Source: Pseudeuparius sepicola
Lineage: Eukaryota; Arthropoda; Insecta; Coleoptera; Anthribidae
NCBI GenBank assembly: GCA_963920635.1
Contig: OY987302.1
Coordinates: 36,865,278 to 36,929,277 of the forward strand
Direction: 5' to 3'
Length of the DNA: 64,000 nt
Each line of letters starts with the position of its first letter. Within the stretch, counting starts at the first letter, position 1. Shown here piece after piece: positions 55,141 to 64,000 of this stretch. The translations under genes were made by a program, and so were the position numbers. The notes under the pieces were generated by a model. It was not told the DNA's origin and made no database searches. It was given only the letters and a program-made list of their open reading frames with translations.

Positions 55141-55483
55141 TCAGAGACCTTTATAAAGAAATTTCAAAACCAAGTGTCCGCAATTCACAGAATCATATTT
55201 TTGAAACTGGTTGTAATTATATGAAACTTTGCTTGGACTACCATCACTAAAAAAATAATTTATGACTTCAAGAGGTGGTCTCAAATTACCATAGCTATCA
55301 AAGTATGTTATATTTAGCCCTTTTTGACATATCCAGTCCAGTGGGTTCCTTCTCCTTGAGAATTATCTAAATTTATAATTCCCGTCTAATTTGTCTCGCA
55401 TAAACACACCTCTAAAATATGGAATATTAAGAACCTTCACATACTTTTTCAAGTCTAAGTCGTTTTAACAGTTTTCATAAGGT
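55141..55483 (-). pseudogene. Adenain-like cysteine protease (Polinton maturation protease), frameshifted
   Basis: On the minus strand LDLKKYVKVLNIPYFRGVFM is followed, after a frame change near 55380, by the catalytic blocks: His in GEGTHWTGYVKK (about 55345), Asp in TYFDSYGNLRPP (about 55300) and Cys in SVNCGHLVLKFL (codon at 55180-55182). The stop is at 55141-55143. Spacing and motifs match the Ulp1/adenain-like protease that processes capsid proteins in Polintons. The upstream part follows directly on the GLYLKPY-repeat ORF, after its TAA at 55465. Part of the usual segment between FRGVFMRD and the His is missing. Confidence 0.8.
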
Positions 55484-56245
55484 TTGAGGTATAAACCGCA
55501 TCCTTTTTTGTAGGGTTTCAAATATAGACCCTTTCCCAAAGATACCTGCTCCATTACTTTATTATGTATTTTTTGCTCTTCCAATTTATCTCTGGCAGCT
55601 TTAGCATCATTAACCGCTTTAGCTATTCCAGCTGCTCCTCCGCTCAAAGCTCCTAGAGCTGATAGACCCGCAAACAAAGGGATTAGGGGTAATAAACCCC
55701 CCACCTTTGGCACTTTAATTATTCGATTCCTGGGTTGTTGTACTTTTTTGCGTTTTAGAACAGAAATTGCAGATTTAACTGCTTTTTGCAAATTTGTGTG
55801 TCTAGAACCAATAATTGCATTTCTAGCAGTTTTAATAGCATTGTTAAACGATATACCCCTGCCAGTGGCTTTTCCGCTCCTGCTTTTCTTTTTACTACGT
55901 TTTTTAAACCCATTCCTAAAGTTCGCTTTGCTTTCATTGCAGTCGTTACCCCTAAAGCTGCTATTCTTTCGCCAATTTTTGAATTAGGAGCTCGAACCCG
56001 CTTTCTGGCCTCTTGTTCTAATATTTTATCAGCTATATGTCGTGTTTCTTGCACGAATTATCCAAGGGATTAATACCCTGATCTCCTCTAGCTAATCGCT
56101 CACGTAGTTTTGTTCCTGGCCCACAAAAATTATAGGATGGTATATGTAATTCAACCGGTAACTTATTAATAAATTTATTAAATAGTCCTGAACCTTTCTT
56201 CATGGATGACTTTGGACAACTAAATCTCTTTTTATATACAAGCAT
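55465..56245 (-). pseudogene. PLA2-like / membrane-active Polinton protein with GLYLKPY repeats, frameshifted
   Basis: The first frame (56245-56033) carries LPVELHIPSYNFCGPGT and NPLDNSCKKHDI, the calcium-loop and His-Asp motifs of the parvovirus-VP1-like phospholipase A2 domain. A shift near 56050 continues with HIADKILEQEARKRVRAPNS and LGVTTAMKAKRTLGMGLKN. Another near 55880 leads to a hydrophobic stretch (GGLLPLIPLFAGLSALGALS) and two KGLYLKPY/CGLYLKPY repeats before a stop at 55465. Such proteins are thought to help the particle cross membranes. From memory, the family often continues straight into the protease. Confidence 0.75.
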
Positions 56246-56327
56246 TGTTATATATATATATATACTGCTTTCACTGCTTTAAATATTAACGTGTCAATTA
56301 CTCTTGGTTAGTATAGAATAGGATACG
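56246..56327. promoter_or_regulatory. Divergent promoter region
   Basis: An 82-bp gap between divergent genes holds TATATATATATATATA at about 56250-56267 and GTTAGTATAG near the ATPase start. It probably drives the capsid block leftward and the ATPase rightward. Confidence 0.4.
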
Positions 56328-57010
56328 ATGAAGATCGTTAAACAAAATTTCTCTCTGCCTATAAAAAATCATGATATGGAAACAGACATTTTTCGTAAAC
56401 ATGCTGATTTATTTCCTGGTGACTGTAAAAGGGCTTTGGTTGTAGGACCTTCGGGATGTGGAAAAACTAATGTTGTTTTTAGCCTTTTGACCGAATCTCA
56501 TGGATTGAGGTTTGAAAACGTCTATGTATGCTCCAAATCCTTAAATCAACTTAAATATCAATACCTACGGCAGCTTTTTGAACCTATTAAGGAAATTGGA
56601 TACTTCGAATGCGAAAATGAGGGGGATGTAATACCTCCCTGTGATATAAGACCAAACTCTGTTATTATATTTGACGATATGGTGTGTTGCAATCAGAGTG
56701 TTATCAGATAATATTTTGTTTTAGACGCCATAAATCGACCGATTGTTTTTATTTATGTCAAACTTATTCCTCGATTCCAAAACAATTAATACGGGATAAT
56801 TCAAATTTATTAATTATATTTCAACAAGACAGCACAAATTTAAAACACATATATGATGATCACGTGAACGTGGATATGACCTTTCAACAGTTTAAAGATA
56901 TATGTTCCTTTTGTTGGTTAGAGAAATTTGGGTTTCTAGTTATAGATAAAGATAGTTCTTTAAATAACGGTAGATATAGGAAACATTTTGATCAGTTTAT
57001 TTTACTATAA
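56328..57010 (+). pseudogene. Polinton DNA-packaging ATPase (FtsK/HerA type), frameshifted
   Basis: MKIVKQNFSLPIKNHD leads to Walker A in ALVVGPSGCGKTNVVF and Walker B in SVIIFDDMVC. After a frame change near 56700 it resumes with RRHKSTDCFYLCQTYSSIPK, QLIRDNSNLLIIFQQD (arginine-finger region) and MTFQQFKDICSFCW. It ends at 57010. This ATPase pumps the element DNA into capsids. Only one small frameshift separates the two halves. Confidence 0.9.
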
Positions 57011-57066
57011 ATATATATATAATTTAGAAACTACATTTTAGTTTAGTATATTTTCATTCTTTGAAG

Positions 57067-58136
57067 ATGAATGAACAATTGACTAAGGAATTAATAAAAG
57101 CTAGAAAAATTGTTAAACAAAAATAATCTAAAACGCTAAGACGTCTAGAAGAAGAATATAAACCAATAACCAACCGTTGGAAAAACTTCTGTCGAATATA
57201 AAACCAGACGTCAAAATTGAAAGTTCGAGCCAAGAAAAAATTCCTAAAGATATTAAATATAGTTATGCAGCCTTAACTACCATTATTGCCTTTTGGTGGA
57301 CTCACGTTTTTAGAAGATAGTTTTGTCCCTGAACAAGGAGACCCCTTTGAATCAACTGGTCAAGACACCGTGACTGATAATACTATTAATGATGCTGTTG
57401 AACAAAGCCGACAATATTTAGAGGATTTATTTAGGAAACCTGGTTACCAATTATGGCTTGAAGAATTTAATCCTCTTCCACGAACCTACATTGATGGACA
57501 GACACGAGGAACCTCTACAGATTATGATTAGGTATATGGTATAAAACATGATCTACCTACAGGCAAATTTTCGATAGGAAACGCTTTAGTTGATTTTATT
57601 GGAAAAGATATTCAAATATTTAGGAAAAATACACTTCAACCTGATATGAAACGATTGCATGAAGGTACACCTGGACTGTACGAGTTATTGTTTAAGCAAA
57701 ACCTTCTGGGGTATACAAATGCAGATTTGGACAATTACATGGATATTTTGGATAAAACTTCGACATATAGACGAAACAATGATCCTGCCGAACAAGTACA
57801 GGGCTCTTTGAATTCCAAATATATAACAATTGTGCGACCATGGCTCGTTAAAAAGAATATTTTGAAAAATGAAGTATTACGAACCATCATAGTAGAACCA
57901 TCTGTGCTCAGAGAAAGATCAATGTCGGTTAGTTCACAGCTGCCGCGACCAACTACAAGATCGGTTACACGATCAAAGAAAGGAGGAAGCATCATGAGTC
58001 TTTCTAACAAAAAGTTAGATTACGTATATTATAATGATCCCAATGAAATTGTTGAAAGACTAAAATTACTTCTGGCATCTCAAATCGCAGGTCATACTGG
58101 TCACCACAACGAAATTATGTCTATCGTCGAGTAACT
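57067..58136 (+). pseudogene. DUF8207-like insect-Polinton protein, frameshifted
   Basis: TATAAATA at 57006-57013 and ATG at 57067 (MNEQLTKELIKARKIVKQK, then stop). Further pieces are PDVKIESSSQEKIPKDIKYS, the frame at 57286-57531, and the frame from about 57535 (YGIKHDLPTGKFSIGNALVD, GTPGLYELLF, YVYYNDPNEIVERLKLLLAS, HHNEIMSIVE). The last blocks are those of a protein common in insect Mavericks (DUF8207, from memory); function unknown, possibly structural. At least three frame breaks. Confidence 0.7.
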
Positions 58137-58220
58137 GCGGGAAGCAAAAATTATTCAGTAGTATATAAATATACATAATTGTCAAGGAATACGTTAGTGA
58201 GTTCATGGCATTTAAGACAT

Positions 58221-58621
58221 AATGACTATTGATAAATTTGGAGCACATATATTTAAAAAGACTAATCAGTCTTTATCAGCTCAAGACAATAACTATACAA
58301 TATAGTATAAATCAAGGACGTAACGCTTTATTAAAATTTAGTATTCCCATTTATTGCAAAACTAAATAAAACTTCTGGAAAATATCATTGTTACAGGATC
58401 CAAGAGAGACTTATTCATGTCCCCTAACTGAATGTGAAATTGTGCGTGCCGAGTTTCCTTCTTCTGTTGTTTTGTTAATAAATGATGTTGAAGTCCCAAC
58501 TCCCATTGGTATCCGTTTAATGAAAAATGATAAAATCGCATTTAAGAAAGCCAAGACTGGAACTTTAAATGACTTTTACGGTGAATTATTGGTGAAGTGT
58601 CCTGTAGAACAAGGAGATTAA
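58221..58621 (+). pseudogene. Unknown Polinton protein, interrupted
   Basis: TATATAAA at 58162-58169, then ATG at 58221 (MTIDKFGAHIFKKTNQSLS). Stops break it near 58303, and a later frame (58388-58621) reads PRETYSCPLTECEIVRAEFP, NDVEVPTPIGIRLMKNDKIA, ending CPVEQGD. The position before the integrase and the start pattern are typical of a conserved insect-Polinton gene; function not known to me. Confidence 0.5.
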
Positions 58622-58624
58622 ATT

Positions 58625-59213
58625 ATGAGTAAAATAATTACAGATGCAAAAAGACAAGTCGTTGATGAACTTCGAGGAAAAATTATCGAAGACGGAGAGT
58701 AATTGTTAAAAGTCTCGACGATCTTTGGCAAGCTGATTTAGTTGAAATGCTCCCTTATGTCCGATTTAATTAAGGGTACCGCTATATCTTGGTTGTAATT
58801 AATGTGTTTTCTAAATTCGTCTGGGCACTGCCCGTTAAGACAAAAAACGCAAAAGATGTTACTAGTGCTATGAAAAACATACTTATTAAAGTAAAAATAC
58901 CTCCCAACAATCTCCAGACAGACTTGGGAAAAGAATTTTATAACAAAGATTTTTACAAATTGATGCAAGATTATAATATTAACCACTACAGTTATTTTTC
59001 AAACTTGAAAGCAAATGTTGTAGAGAGAGTTAACCGTACTTTAAAAAACGCCATGTGGAATTGCATTTTATGGTGAAGAACTTCAAAAAGTCAAATATCC
59101 AGATGTATATTTAATTGAAAAATTCTTAGAAAAAAAGGAAATAAAGTATATGTTAAATGGTTAGGTATGGATAGTAGTAATAATTCTTGGATAAACAAAA
59201 ACCAGTTGACATA
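58625..59213 (+). pseudogene. Polinton DDE integrase with C-terminal chromodomain, broken and shortened
   Basis: Inserts element DNA into the host. Basic RRRRVIVKSLDDLWQADLVE supplies the first Asp. After a stop at about 58770, VVINVFSKFVWALPVKTK and QTDLGKEFYNKDF (second Asp) follow, then YSYFSNLKANVVERVNRTLK (Glu). After MWNCILW the frame breaks. A chromodomain-like tail (EELQKVKYPDVYLIEKFL, then GMDSSNNSWI) follows after only a few codons, so the usual linker between core and chromodomain is deleted. It ends near 59213. The part from 58820 on is repeated at 62435. Confidence 0.88.
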
Positions 59214-59290
59214 ATTTTGTTTGTATGTTTATTGTGTATCGTCTATTTTTTGAAATAAAACAATTTTATATATATTTTTGTTTTCTTTAT

Positions 59291-59703
59291 TTATTCATTT
59301 TTAGGGTTACAATCTAAACAATCGCATATTTCTTCTTCAGAACAATCACTTTCAGTTGTGTTTTTCGAGAATATATAAACCAATGTATTGATGTCCAAAA
59401 CACCGAGGAGATCCTGCATATTGATGAAATCTCTAATTTGCTTCAAGTTTGAATCCAAATTCAACGCCTTCAGCCCAGTTGCAAAATTTTTCAGATCTTT
59501 ATCTTCTAGAAATTTATCACAAACATCAACAGCGTCTGAATACCTTTTTGCTCGGGTGCGACACTCTTCTTCCGATAAAATTTTTCCCATTCCATATATT
59601 CCTTCGTGGTCGGCTTCAAATTCCAAATCTGCATATATTTGTCGCAAACGTTCCACGTTTCAAGATCTCGCGCTTCGGGATATGTTCGGTATGCCATCCA
59701 CAT
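59291..59703 (-). pseudogene. Unknown acidic Polinton protein, paralogue B (frameshifted)
   Basis: Related to the intact gene at 50784-51173. It starts MWMAYRTYPEARDLETWN at 59703, changes frame near 59655, then reads YADLEFEADHEGIYGMGKIL, CRTRAKRYSDAVDVCDKFLE and GVLDINTLVYIF, with an acidic Cys-rich tail (SDCSEEEICDCLDC). It lies beside the right TIR and is transcribed inward. An unchanged copy lies at 62906-63318. Confidence 0.65.
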
Positions 59704-59888
59704 CTTGCAGTATAAACTGAACCAACTGAATTATGTTTTATTACCAGAAAATTGAGAGTTTATATCTGGCAATTGAAAAGTGGGGATTTTAATTTAATTC
59801 ATAGCAAGTGGAATGGGAAACAATCAGATTTATAGGTTAAGGTTTAAAAAATGGGGGATCAATCATGTATAAAGGTTATGAGAAAGTA

Positions 59889-60123
59889 TGTGGTTTGAGA
59901 GGTGGGGAGGGCGTGGCTTAAAAAGTGGGGGATCGATAGAATTTTTAGGTCACGGATGAGGGCGTGGTTTAAGAAATGGGGGAAACCAATGAAAAGATTA
60001 GGCAGATGTGGTTTCGGGGGTGGGGGACCAATAAACATCTGAAGGGGGCGTGGCTTGAGGAGTGGGGGGCCAATGAGATATCTAGGTCACGCAGGAGGCC
60101 AGCACCATCCATAACCCACTACT
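59889..60123 (-). repeat. Polinton right terminal inverted repeat
   Basis: Inverse of 42726-42960, ending CCATAACCCACTACT, followed by the ACAAAC target duplication. Confidence 0.93.
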
Positions 60124-60156
60124 ACAAACCTTTTTATATATCTTTTGAGTATAAAA

Positions 60157-60298
60157 GTTTGTTCAGCGAATGTTCGGCCCTACATCACAACTCCCGTCTT
60201 TGTCTTACTCGTGAATATGCGATGGATATCGATCGTATATTCACGAGTTAGACAAGGACGGGAGTTGTGACGTAGGGCCGAACATTCACTGAACAAAC
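60157..60298. repeat. Near-perfect 142-bp palindrome
   Basis: The arm GTTTGTTCAGCGAATGTTCG and the rest of its 67 bp are inverted in the second half with about five mismatches, closing on GTTGAAC-type ends (CTGAACAAAC). The centre is GGATATCG. It lies just outside the Polinton in the GACGTC-rich host element. Confidence 0.93.
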
Positions 60299-60310
60299 AC
60301 TATGCGTTGC

Positions 60311-60422
60311 GACGCCATTAGGTAATTTTTCACTTCTTATTAGACGTCACCATTACGTAATTTTGCACCTCCTATTACACGTCGTCATTACGTAATTTTG
60401 CACGTATTATTAGATGTCGCTG
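60311..60422. repeat. About 35-bp tandem repeat, three units
   Basis: The unit core CATTACGTAATTTTGCAC followed by CTATTA and a GACGTC-type spacer begins near 60311, 60343 and 60378. Confidence 0.85.
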
Positions 60423-60589
60423 AGCACGTAAATTCTCTGTGACATATTGCCGTCGATTCTACGTGTTTTCTGCGTCGAACTTTTCGTCCATCGACGTAAT
60501 GCGGTACGTCTATTCAATGTAGAAGAAACGTCTTTTTGCTGGCTGGGAACAGGTGAAGTTATATAAAACCTTGCAATAACATGTCTAAA

Positions 60590-62434
60590 GTAGTTGGGTG
60601 TTGAAAATAAGGATAAATATCCAGAGGCATCGGAAACTATTTTACATAGCTTTTATGTTGACGTTTTGCTTTGTGGACATACCATCATCGAAAGAACTAT
60701 CAATATGTGTCAACAAGTAGATAAGGTTCTAAAGAGTAGTGGTTTTATTTTGAGAAAATGGATTTCAAATGAGCCGCGAGTAGTGCAAACTTTGGAACCT
60801 GATTCTTGTAAAATAGAACAAGTATTATTTGGCGATAAAGTTACATCGAAAACTCTTGGTCTTTTTTGGTCGTCTAGTCAAGATGTCTGGAAATATGCAA
60901 AGATTTGGATGCTCGTCCGTCGGTAGTGACAAAGAGATCCATCGTTGACTGAAAGTATTAATAAAGACTGCTCACGGTTGTCAAGTCTGACACTTTTTTG
61001 GCTCACTATGCGCTTTCCGGACACAAAATACAATACAAAATATATTGTTAGATATCAGCGATAACCCTGTAAATATTCAAATTCATGGGTTCTGTGATAT
61101 TTCGATCCAAGCATATGGTGCTCGCCTTTATGTACGAAGTGTAAATAGCAATGGACAGACAACTGTATCTTTGTTATGTTCAAAATTTCGTGTTTCTCGA
61201 CTAAAATCATTGACAATACCACGGCTGGAGCTATGCGGGGCATTAGTCTTGATACAGTTGAAAAGGTAAGAAATTCCACACATTTAAAAACATATGCGGT
61301 CTTTCTTTTGGTCAGATTAAACAGTGATACATAGCTGGATAGACACTTCTCCACATTTATTGCAGACTTTTGTATCCAATCGGGTATGCCAGATTCAAGA
61401 AATTACAAAAGATGCAACTTGGAACCATGTGAGGTCTGAGCATAATGCATCTGACATATTATCTAGAGGGTGTTTACCAGTGAATCTCATTAGTTGTCCC
61501 GAGTGGTGGAAAGGTCCTAAGTGGCTAGGGCAACCAGAATATTACTGGCCCTCTAGAGAAATTAATTTTTTGTCAGAAGTTCCTGAACGGAAAAAGGTTA
61601 CCAGACCTTTTTAAGTTTCAAAAGTTGTGAAATTGGTCGATTGGGAAAGATTCTCAAATTATCAAAGATTGATTCGTTGTTTTAATTATTATCTGAGATT
61701 TATTTCAAATTTGAAAACTTTGGCATCTCCAAGGTTGGCCCTTTCACTGCAAATGAACTAGATAGTTCACTGATGAGATTGGTAAAAATGGTGCAAGCTG
61801 AAGCATTTCGTATTGAAATTTCTGATCGAAAATATTCTAAAACATTAAAGTCTTCAAAGCTGATTGGATTGTCACCTTTTGGTATCCTCGGGGAGGGGGG
61901 TAGGCTTCAATTGTCAGAAAAATCATCTGATGCAAAGCACCGTATTTTGTTGCCACAACATCGTTACACATATTTATTGGTTTTGTTCGAACATAGGAAA
62001 TTGTTGCATGCTGGGCCACAGTCTTTCGTGAGAGGTTTTGGCCAATTGCAGGAAGAAATCTTGCAAGAAAGGTAACACGGGAGTGGGTGAGATGTTTCCG
62101 GGTGAAGCCTCTCACAGCAAATCAAATAATGGGAAATTTGCCAGGGCTCGGTATGCGCCCACAACCGCCATTTTATTCTGTCGGAATTGATTATGCCGGT
62201 CCAATTAGTTTAAAAAATAAAGACGGTAGAGGATCAAAACCTGTGAAGGCATATATAGCAAATTTTGATTTGCTTTGTTACCATATGTATTCATTTGGAA
62301 TTAGTGGGAGATTTAACTTCTGCTTTCCTTATCGCATGTCATTTGTGGGTTCAAATAAAGAATTGAGAGAGTTAGGTAATTTTTGGTAACTAAAGAATTT
62401 GAATTAAAAGAGTATTTTGAAAATAAGCGAATCA
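60590..62434 (+). pseudogene. BEL/Pao retrotransposon pol relic (reverse transcriptase to integrase)
   Basis: The order follows BEL pol. The end of the reverse transcriptase has KYPEASETILHSFYVDVLLC, where the catalytic YVDD has become YVDV. Then an RNase-H-like part (HGFCDISIQAYGARLYVRS, IPRLELCGA), the connection (WNHVRSEHNASDILSRGC, WWKGPKWL), the integrase zinc domain (RILLPQHRYTYLL) and the core start (YSVGIDYAGPISLKN). It ends in LKEYFENKRI at 62434, where Polinton integrase sequence abruptly follows. Many stops and deletions. A different copy from that at 1440. Confidence 0.85.
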
Positions 62435-62828
62435 TCTGGGCACTGCCCGTTAAGACAAAAAACGCAAAAGATGTTACTAGTGCTATGAAAAACATACTTA
62501 TTAAAGTAAAAATACCTCCCAACAATCTCCAGACAGACTTGGGAAAAGAATTTTATAACAAAGATTTTTACAAATTGATGCAAGATTATAATATTAACCA
62601 CTACAGTTATTTTTCAAACTTGAAAGCAAATGTTGTAGAGAGAGTTAACCGTACTTTAAAAAACGCCATGTGGAATTGCATTTTATGGTGAAGAACTTCA
62701 AAAAGTCAAATATCCAGATGTATATTTAATTGAAAAATTCTTAGAAAAAAAGGAAATAAAGTATATGTTAAATGGTTAGGTATGGATAGTAGTAATAATT
62801 CTTGGATAAACAAAAACCAGTTGACATA
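62435..62828 (+). pseudogene. Polinton integrase 3' part, duplicated copy
   Basis: Copy of 58820-59213, carrying the second Asp and the Glu plus the chromodomain-like tail. Here it is fused in frame to the BEL integrase remnant (62383-62434), giving an ORF of 102 codons that mixes two elements. Confidence 0.85.
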
Positions 62829-62905
62829 ATTTTGTTTGTATGTTTATTGTGTATCGTCTATTTTTTGAAATAAAACAATTTTATATATATTTTTGTTTTC
62901 TTTAT

Positions 62906-63318
62906 TTATTCATTTTTAGGGTTACAATCTAAACAATCGCATATTTCTTCTTCAGAACAATCACTTTCAGTTGTGTTTTTCGAGAATATATAAACCAATG
63001 TATTGATGTCCAAAACACCGAGGAGATCCTGCATATTGATGAAATCTCTAATTTGCTTCAAGTTTGAATCCAAATTCAACGCCTTCAGCCCAGTTGCAAA
63101 ATTTTTCAGATCTTTATCTTCTAGAAATTTATCACAAACATCAACAGCGTCTGAATACCTTTTTGCTCGGGTGCGACACTCTTCTTCCGATAAAATTTTT
63201 CCCATTCCATATATTCCTTCGTGGTCGGCTTCAAATTCCAAATCTGCATATATTTGTCGCAAACGTTCCACGTTTCAAGATCTCGCGCTTCGGGATATGT
63301 TCGGTATGCCATCCACAT
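62906..63318 (-). pseudogene. Unknown acidic protein paralogue B, duplicated copy
   Basis: Unchanged copy of 59291-59703, including the frameshift. Confidence 0.65.
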
Positions 63319-63503
63319 CTTGCAGTATAAACTGAACCAACTGAATTATGTTTTATTACCAGAAAATTGAGAGTTTATATCTGGCAATTGAAAAGTGGGG
63401 ATTTTAATTTAATTCATAGCAAGTGGAATGGGAAACAATCAGATTTATAGGTTAAGGTTTAAAAAATGGGGGATCAATCATGTATAAAGGTTATGAGAAA
63501 GTA

Positions 63504-63738
63504 TGTGGTTTGAGAGGTGGGGAGGGCGTGGCTTAAAAAGTGGGGGATCGATAGAATTTTTAGGTCACGGATGAGGGCGTGGTTTAAGAAATGGGGGAAA
63601 CCAATGAAAAGATTAGGCAGATGTGGTTTCGGGGGTGGGGGACCAATAAACATCTGAAGGGGGCGTGGCTTGAGGAGTGGGGGGCCAATGAGATATCTAG
63701 GTCACGCAGGAGGCCAGCACCATCCATAACCCACTACT
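63504..63738 (-). repeat. Polinton right TIR, duplicated copy
   Basis: Copy of 59889-60123, again followed by ACAAAC, although no second Polinton left end exists in the window. Confidence 0.9.
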
Positions 63739-63771
63739 ACAAACCTTTTTATATATCTTTTGAGTATAAAA

Positions 63772-63913
63772 GTTTGTTCAGCGAATGTTCGGCCCTACAT
63801 CACAACTCCCGTCTTTGTCTTACTCGTGAATATGCGATGGATATCGATCGTATATTCACGAGTTAGACAAGGACGGGAGTTGTGACGTAGGGCCGAACAT
63901 TCACTGAACAAAC
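63772..63913. repeat. Near-perfect palindrome, duplicated copy
   Basis: Copy of 60157-60298. Confidence 0.9.
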
Positions 63914-64000
63914 ACTATGCGTTGCGACGCCATTAGGTAATTTTTCACTTCTTATTAGACGTCACCATTACGTAATTTTGCACCTCCTATTACACGTCGT

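Larger units (their letters stand above)
42726..60123. mobile_element. Complete Maverick/Polinton DNA transposon, 17.4 kb
   Basis: Termini AGTAGTGGGTTATGG and the inverse CCATAACCCACTACT, with inverted repeats of at least 235 bp. A perfect 6-bp target duplication ACAAAC lies at 42720-42725 and 60124-60129; 6 bp is the Polinton hallmark. Gene content confirms it: protein-primed DNA polymerase B, major and minor capsid, adenain-like protease, packaging ATPase and retroviral-type integrase. Extra cargo includes a BIR-domain gene. Left-to-right polarity is mixed, with the capsid block (56245-52544) on the minus strand. Most genes carry frameshifts or stops. Confidence 0.96.
41727..60547. mobile_element. 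GACGTC-rich DNA element hosting the Polinton
   Basis: The outer edges are CCCAGCCAGCAA (41727-41738) and its inverted copy TTGCTGGCTGGG (60536-60547). Both end regions are full of GACGTC/TCGACG words. Removing the Polinton and its target duplication leaves about 1.4 kb with no ORF, so this is a non-autonomous element. Outside it, ...CACTAA and AACAGGTGAAG may be one host repeat rejoined, with AA repeated at the edges. The superfamily is unknown to me. Confidence 0.6.
62435..64000. repeat. Second copy of 58820-60385 (3,615-bp tandem spacing)
   Basis: From TCTGGGCACTGCCCG at 62435 the sequence repeats 58820 onward to the window end. I see no difference on inspection, and both encoded frames are the same. 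It includes the integrase 3' part, paralogue B, the right TIR and the flank. The repeat unit therefore also contains the BEL relic. The right limit is outside the window. Confidence 0.95.

Noticed and set aside
42726..60123. Integrated free virus rather than transposon
   Set aside because: The 6-bp target duplication and TIRs are those of Polinton transposition; capsid genes do not distinguish the two, so virion formation stays an inference.
59976..60251. 91-codon ORF across the right TIR (copy at 63591-63866)
   Set aside because: It runs through terminal repeat, target duplication and palindrome of two different elements, so it cannot be one gene.
1440..62434. The two BEL/Pao relics as one interrupted copy
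   Set aside because: They overlap in the integrase region with different sequences, so they are separate copies.

Overview
The window is insect-type nuclear DNA: AT-rich, with spliced introns, TATA/Inr-type promoters, THAP and BIR domains and insect transposon families. It is almost entirely nested and clustered mobile elements. I cannot name the species. Apart from a THAP-domain relic at the left edge and one possible exon at 16967-17208, I see no convincing ordinary host gene.

Left part (1-20345). A THAP zinc-finger relic (minus strand) is followed by the integrase end of a BEL/Pao retrotransposon (1440-2825). Next comes a gypsy/errantivirus-like relic (integrase, env, 3' LTR) whose env region is split by a complete 8-kb LTR element (5238-13249). 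That element has 1.36-kb LTRs, a primer-binding site, a polypurine tract and a 4-bp target duplication, but essentially no coding capacity. A 1.4-kb fold-back element (18086-19514) with TA flanks carries a small helix-turn-helix-like ORF at its loop.

Middle part (20346-36478). This is a head-to-tail cluster of at least eight copies or fragments of one R4/Dong-like non-LTR retrotransposon. Each has a Myb-like N-terminus, a YMDD reverse transcriptase and a C-terminal CCHC plus restriction-enzyme-like endonuclease. The copies are separated by (TAA)n tracts, which fits insertion into TAA repeats. Every copy is broken; the best (32139-36463) has one nonsense codon and a small in-frame deletion. 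Shared junctions show that part of the cluster grew by segmental duplication. It abuts the ATT-rich tail of an oppositely oriented, degenerate APE-type LINE (36479-40600).

Right part (41180-64000). A complete 17.4-kb Maverick/Polinton (42726-60123) with terminal inverted repeats and a perfect 6-bp target duplication (ACAAAC) sits inside a smaller GACGTC-rich DNA element. Its genes encode spliced protein-primed DNA polymerase B, double-jelly-roll major capsid, minor capsid, adenain-like protease, a PLA2-like protein, packaging ATPase, DDE integrase with chromodomain and several unknowns. It also carries a BIR-domain (inhibitor-of-apoptosis type) protein with a C-terminal membrane segment, and two paralogues of an unrecognised small acidic protein. 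Most genes have frameshifts or stops. The Polinton right end and flank are repeated without visible change 3,615 bp downstream, joined to a second BEL/Pao relic; this is either a very recent tandem duplication or an assembly error.
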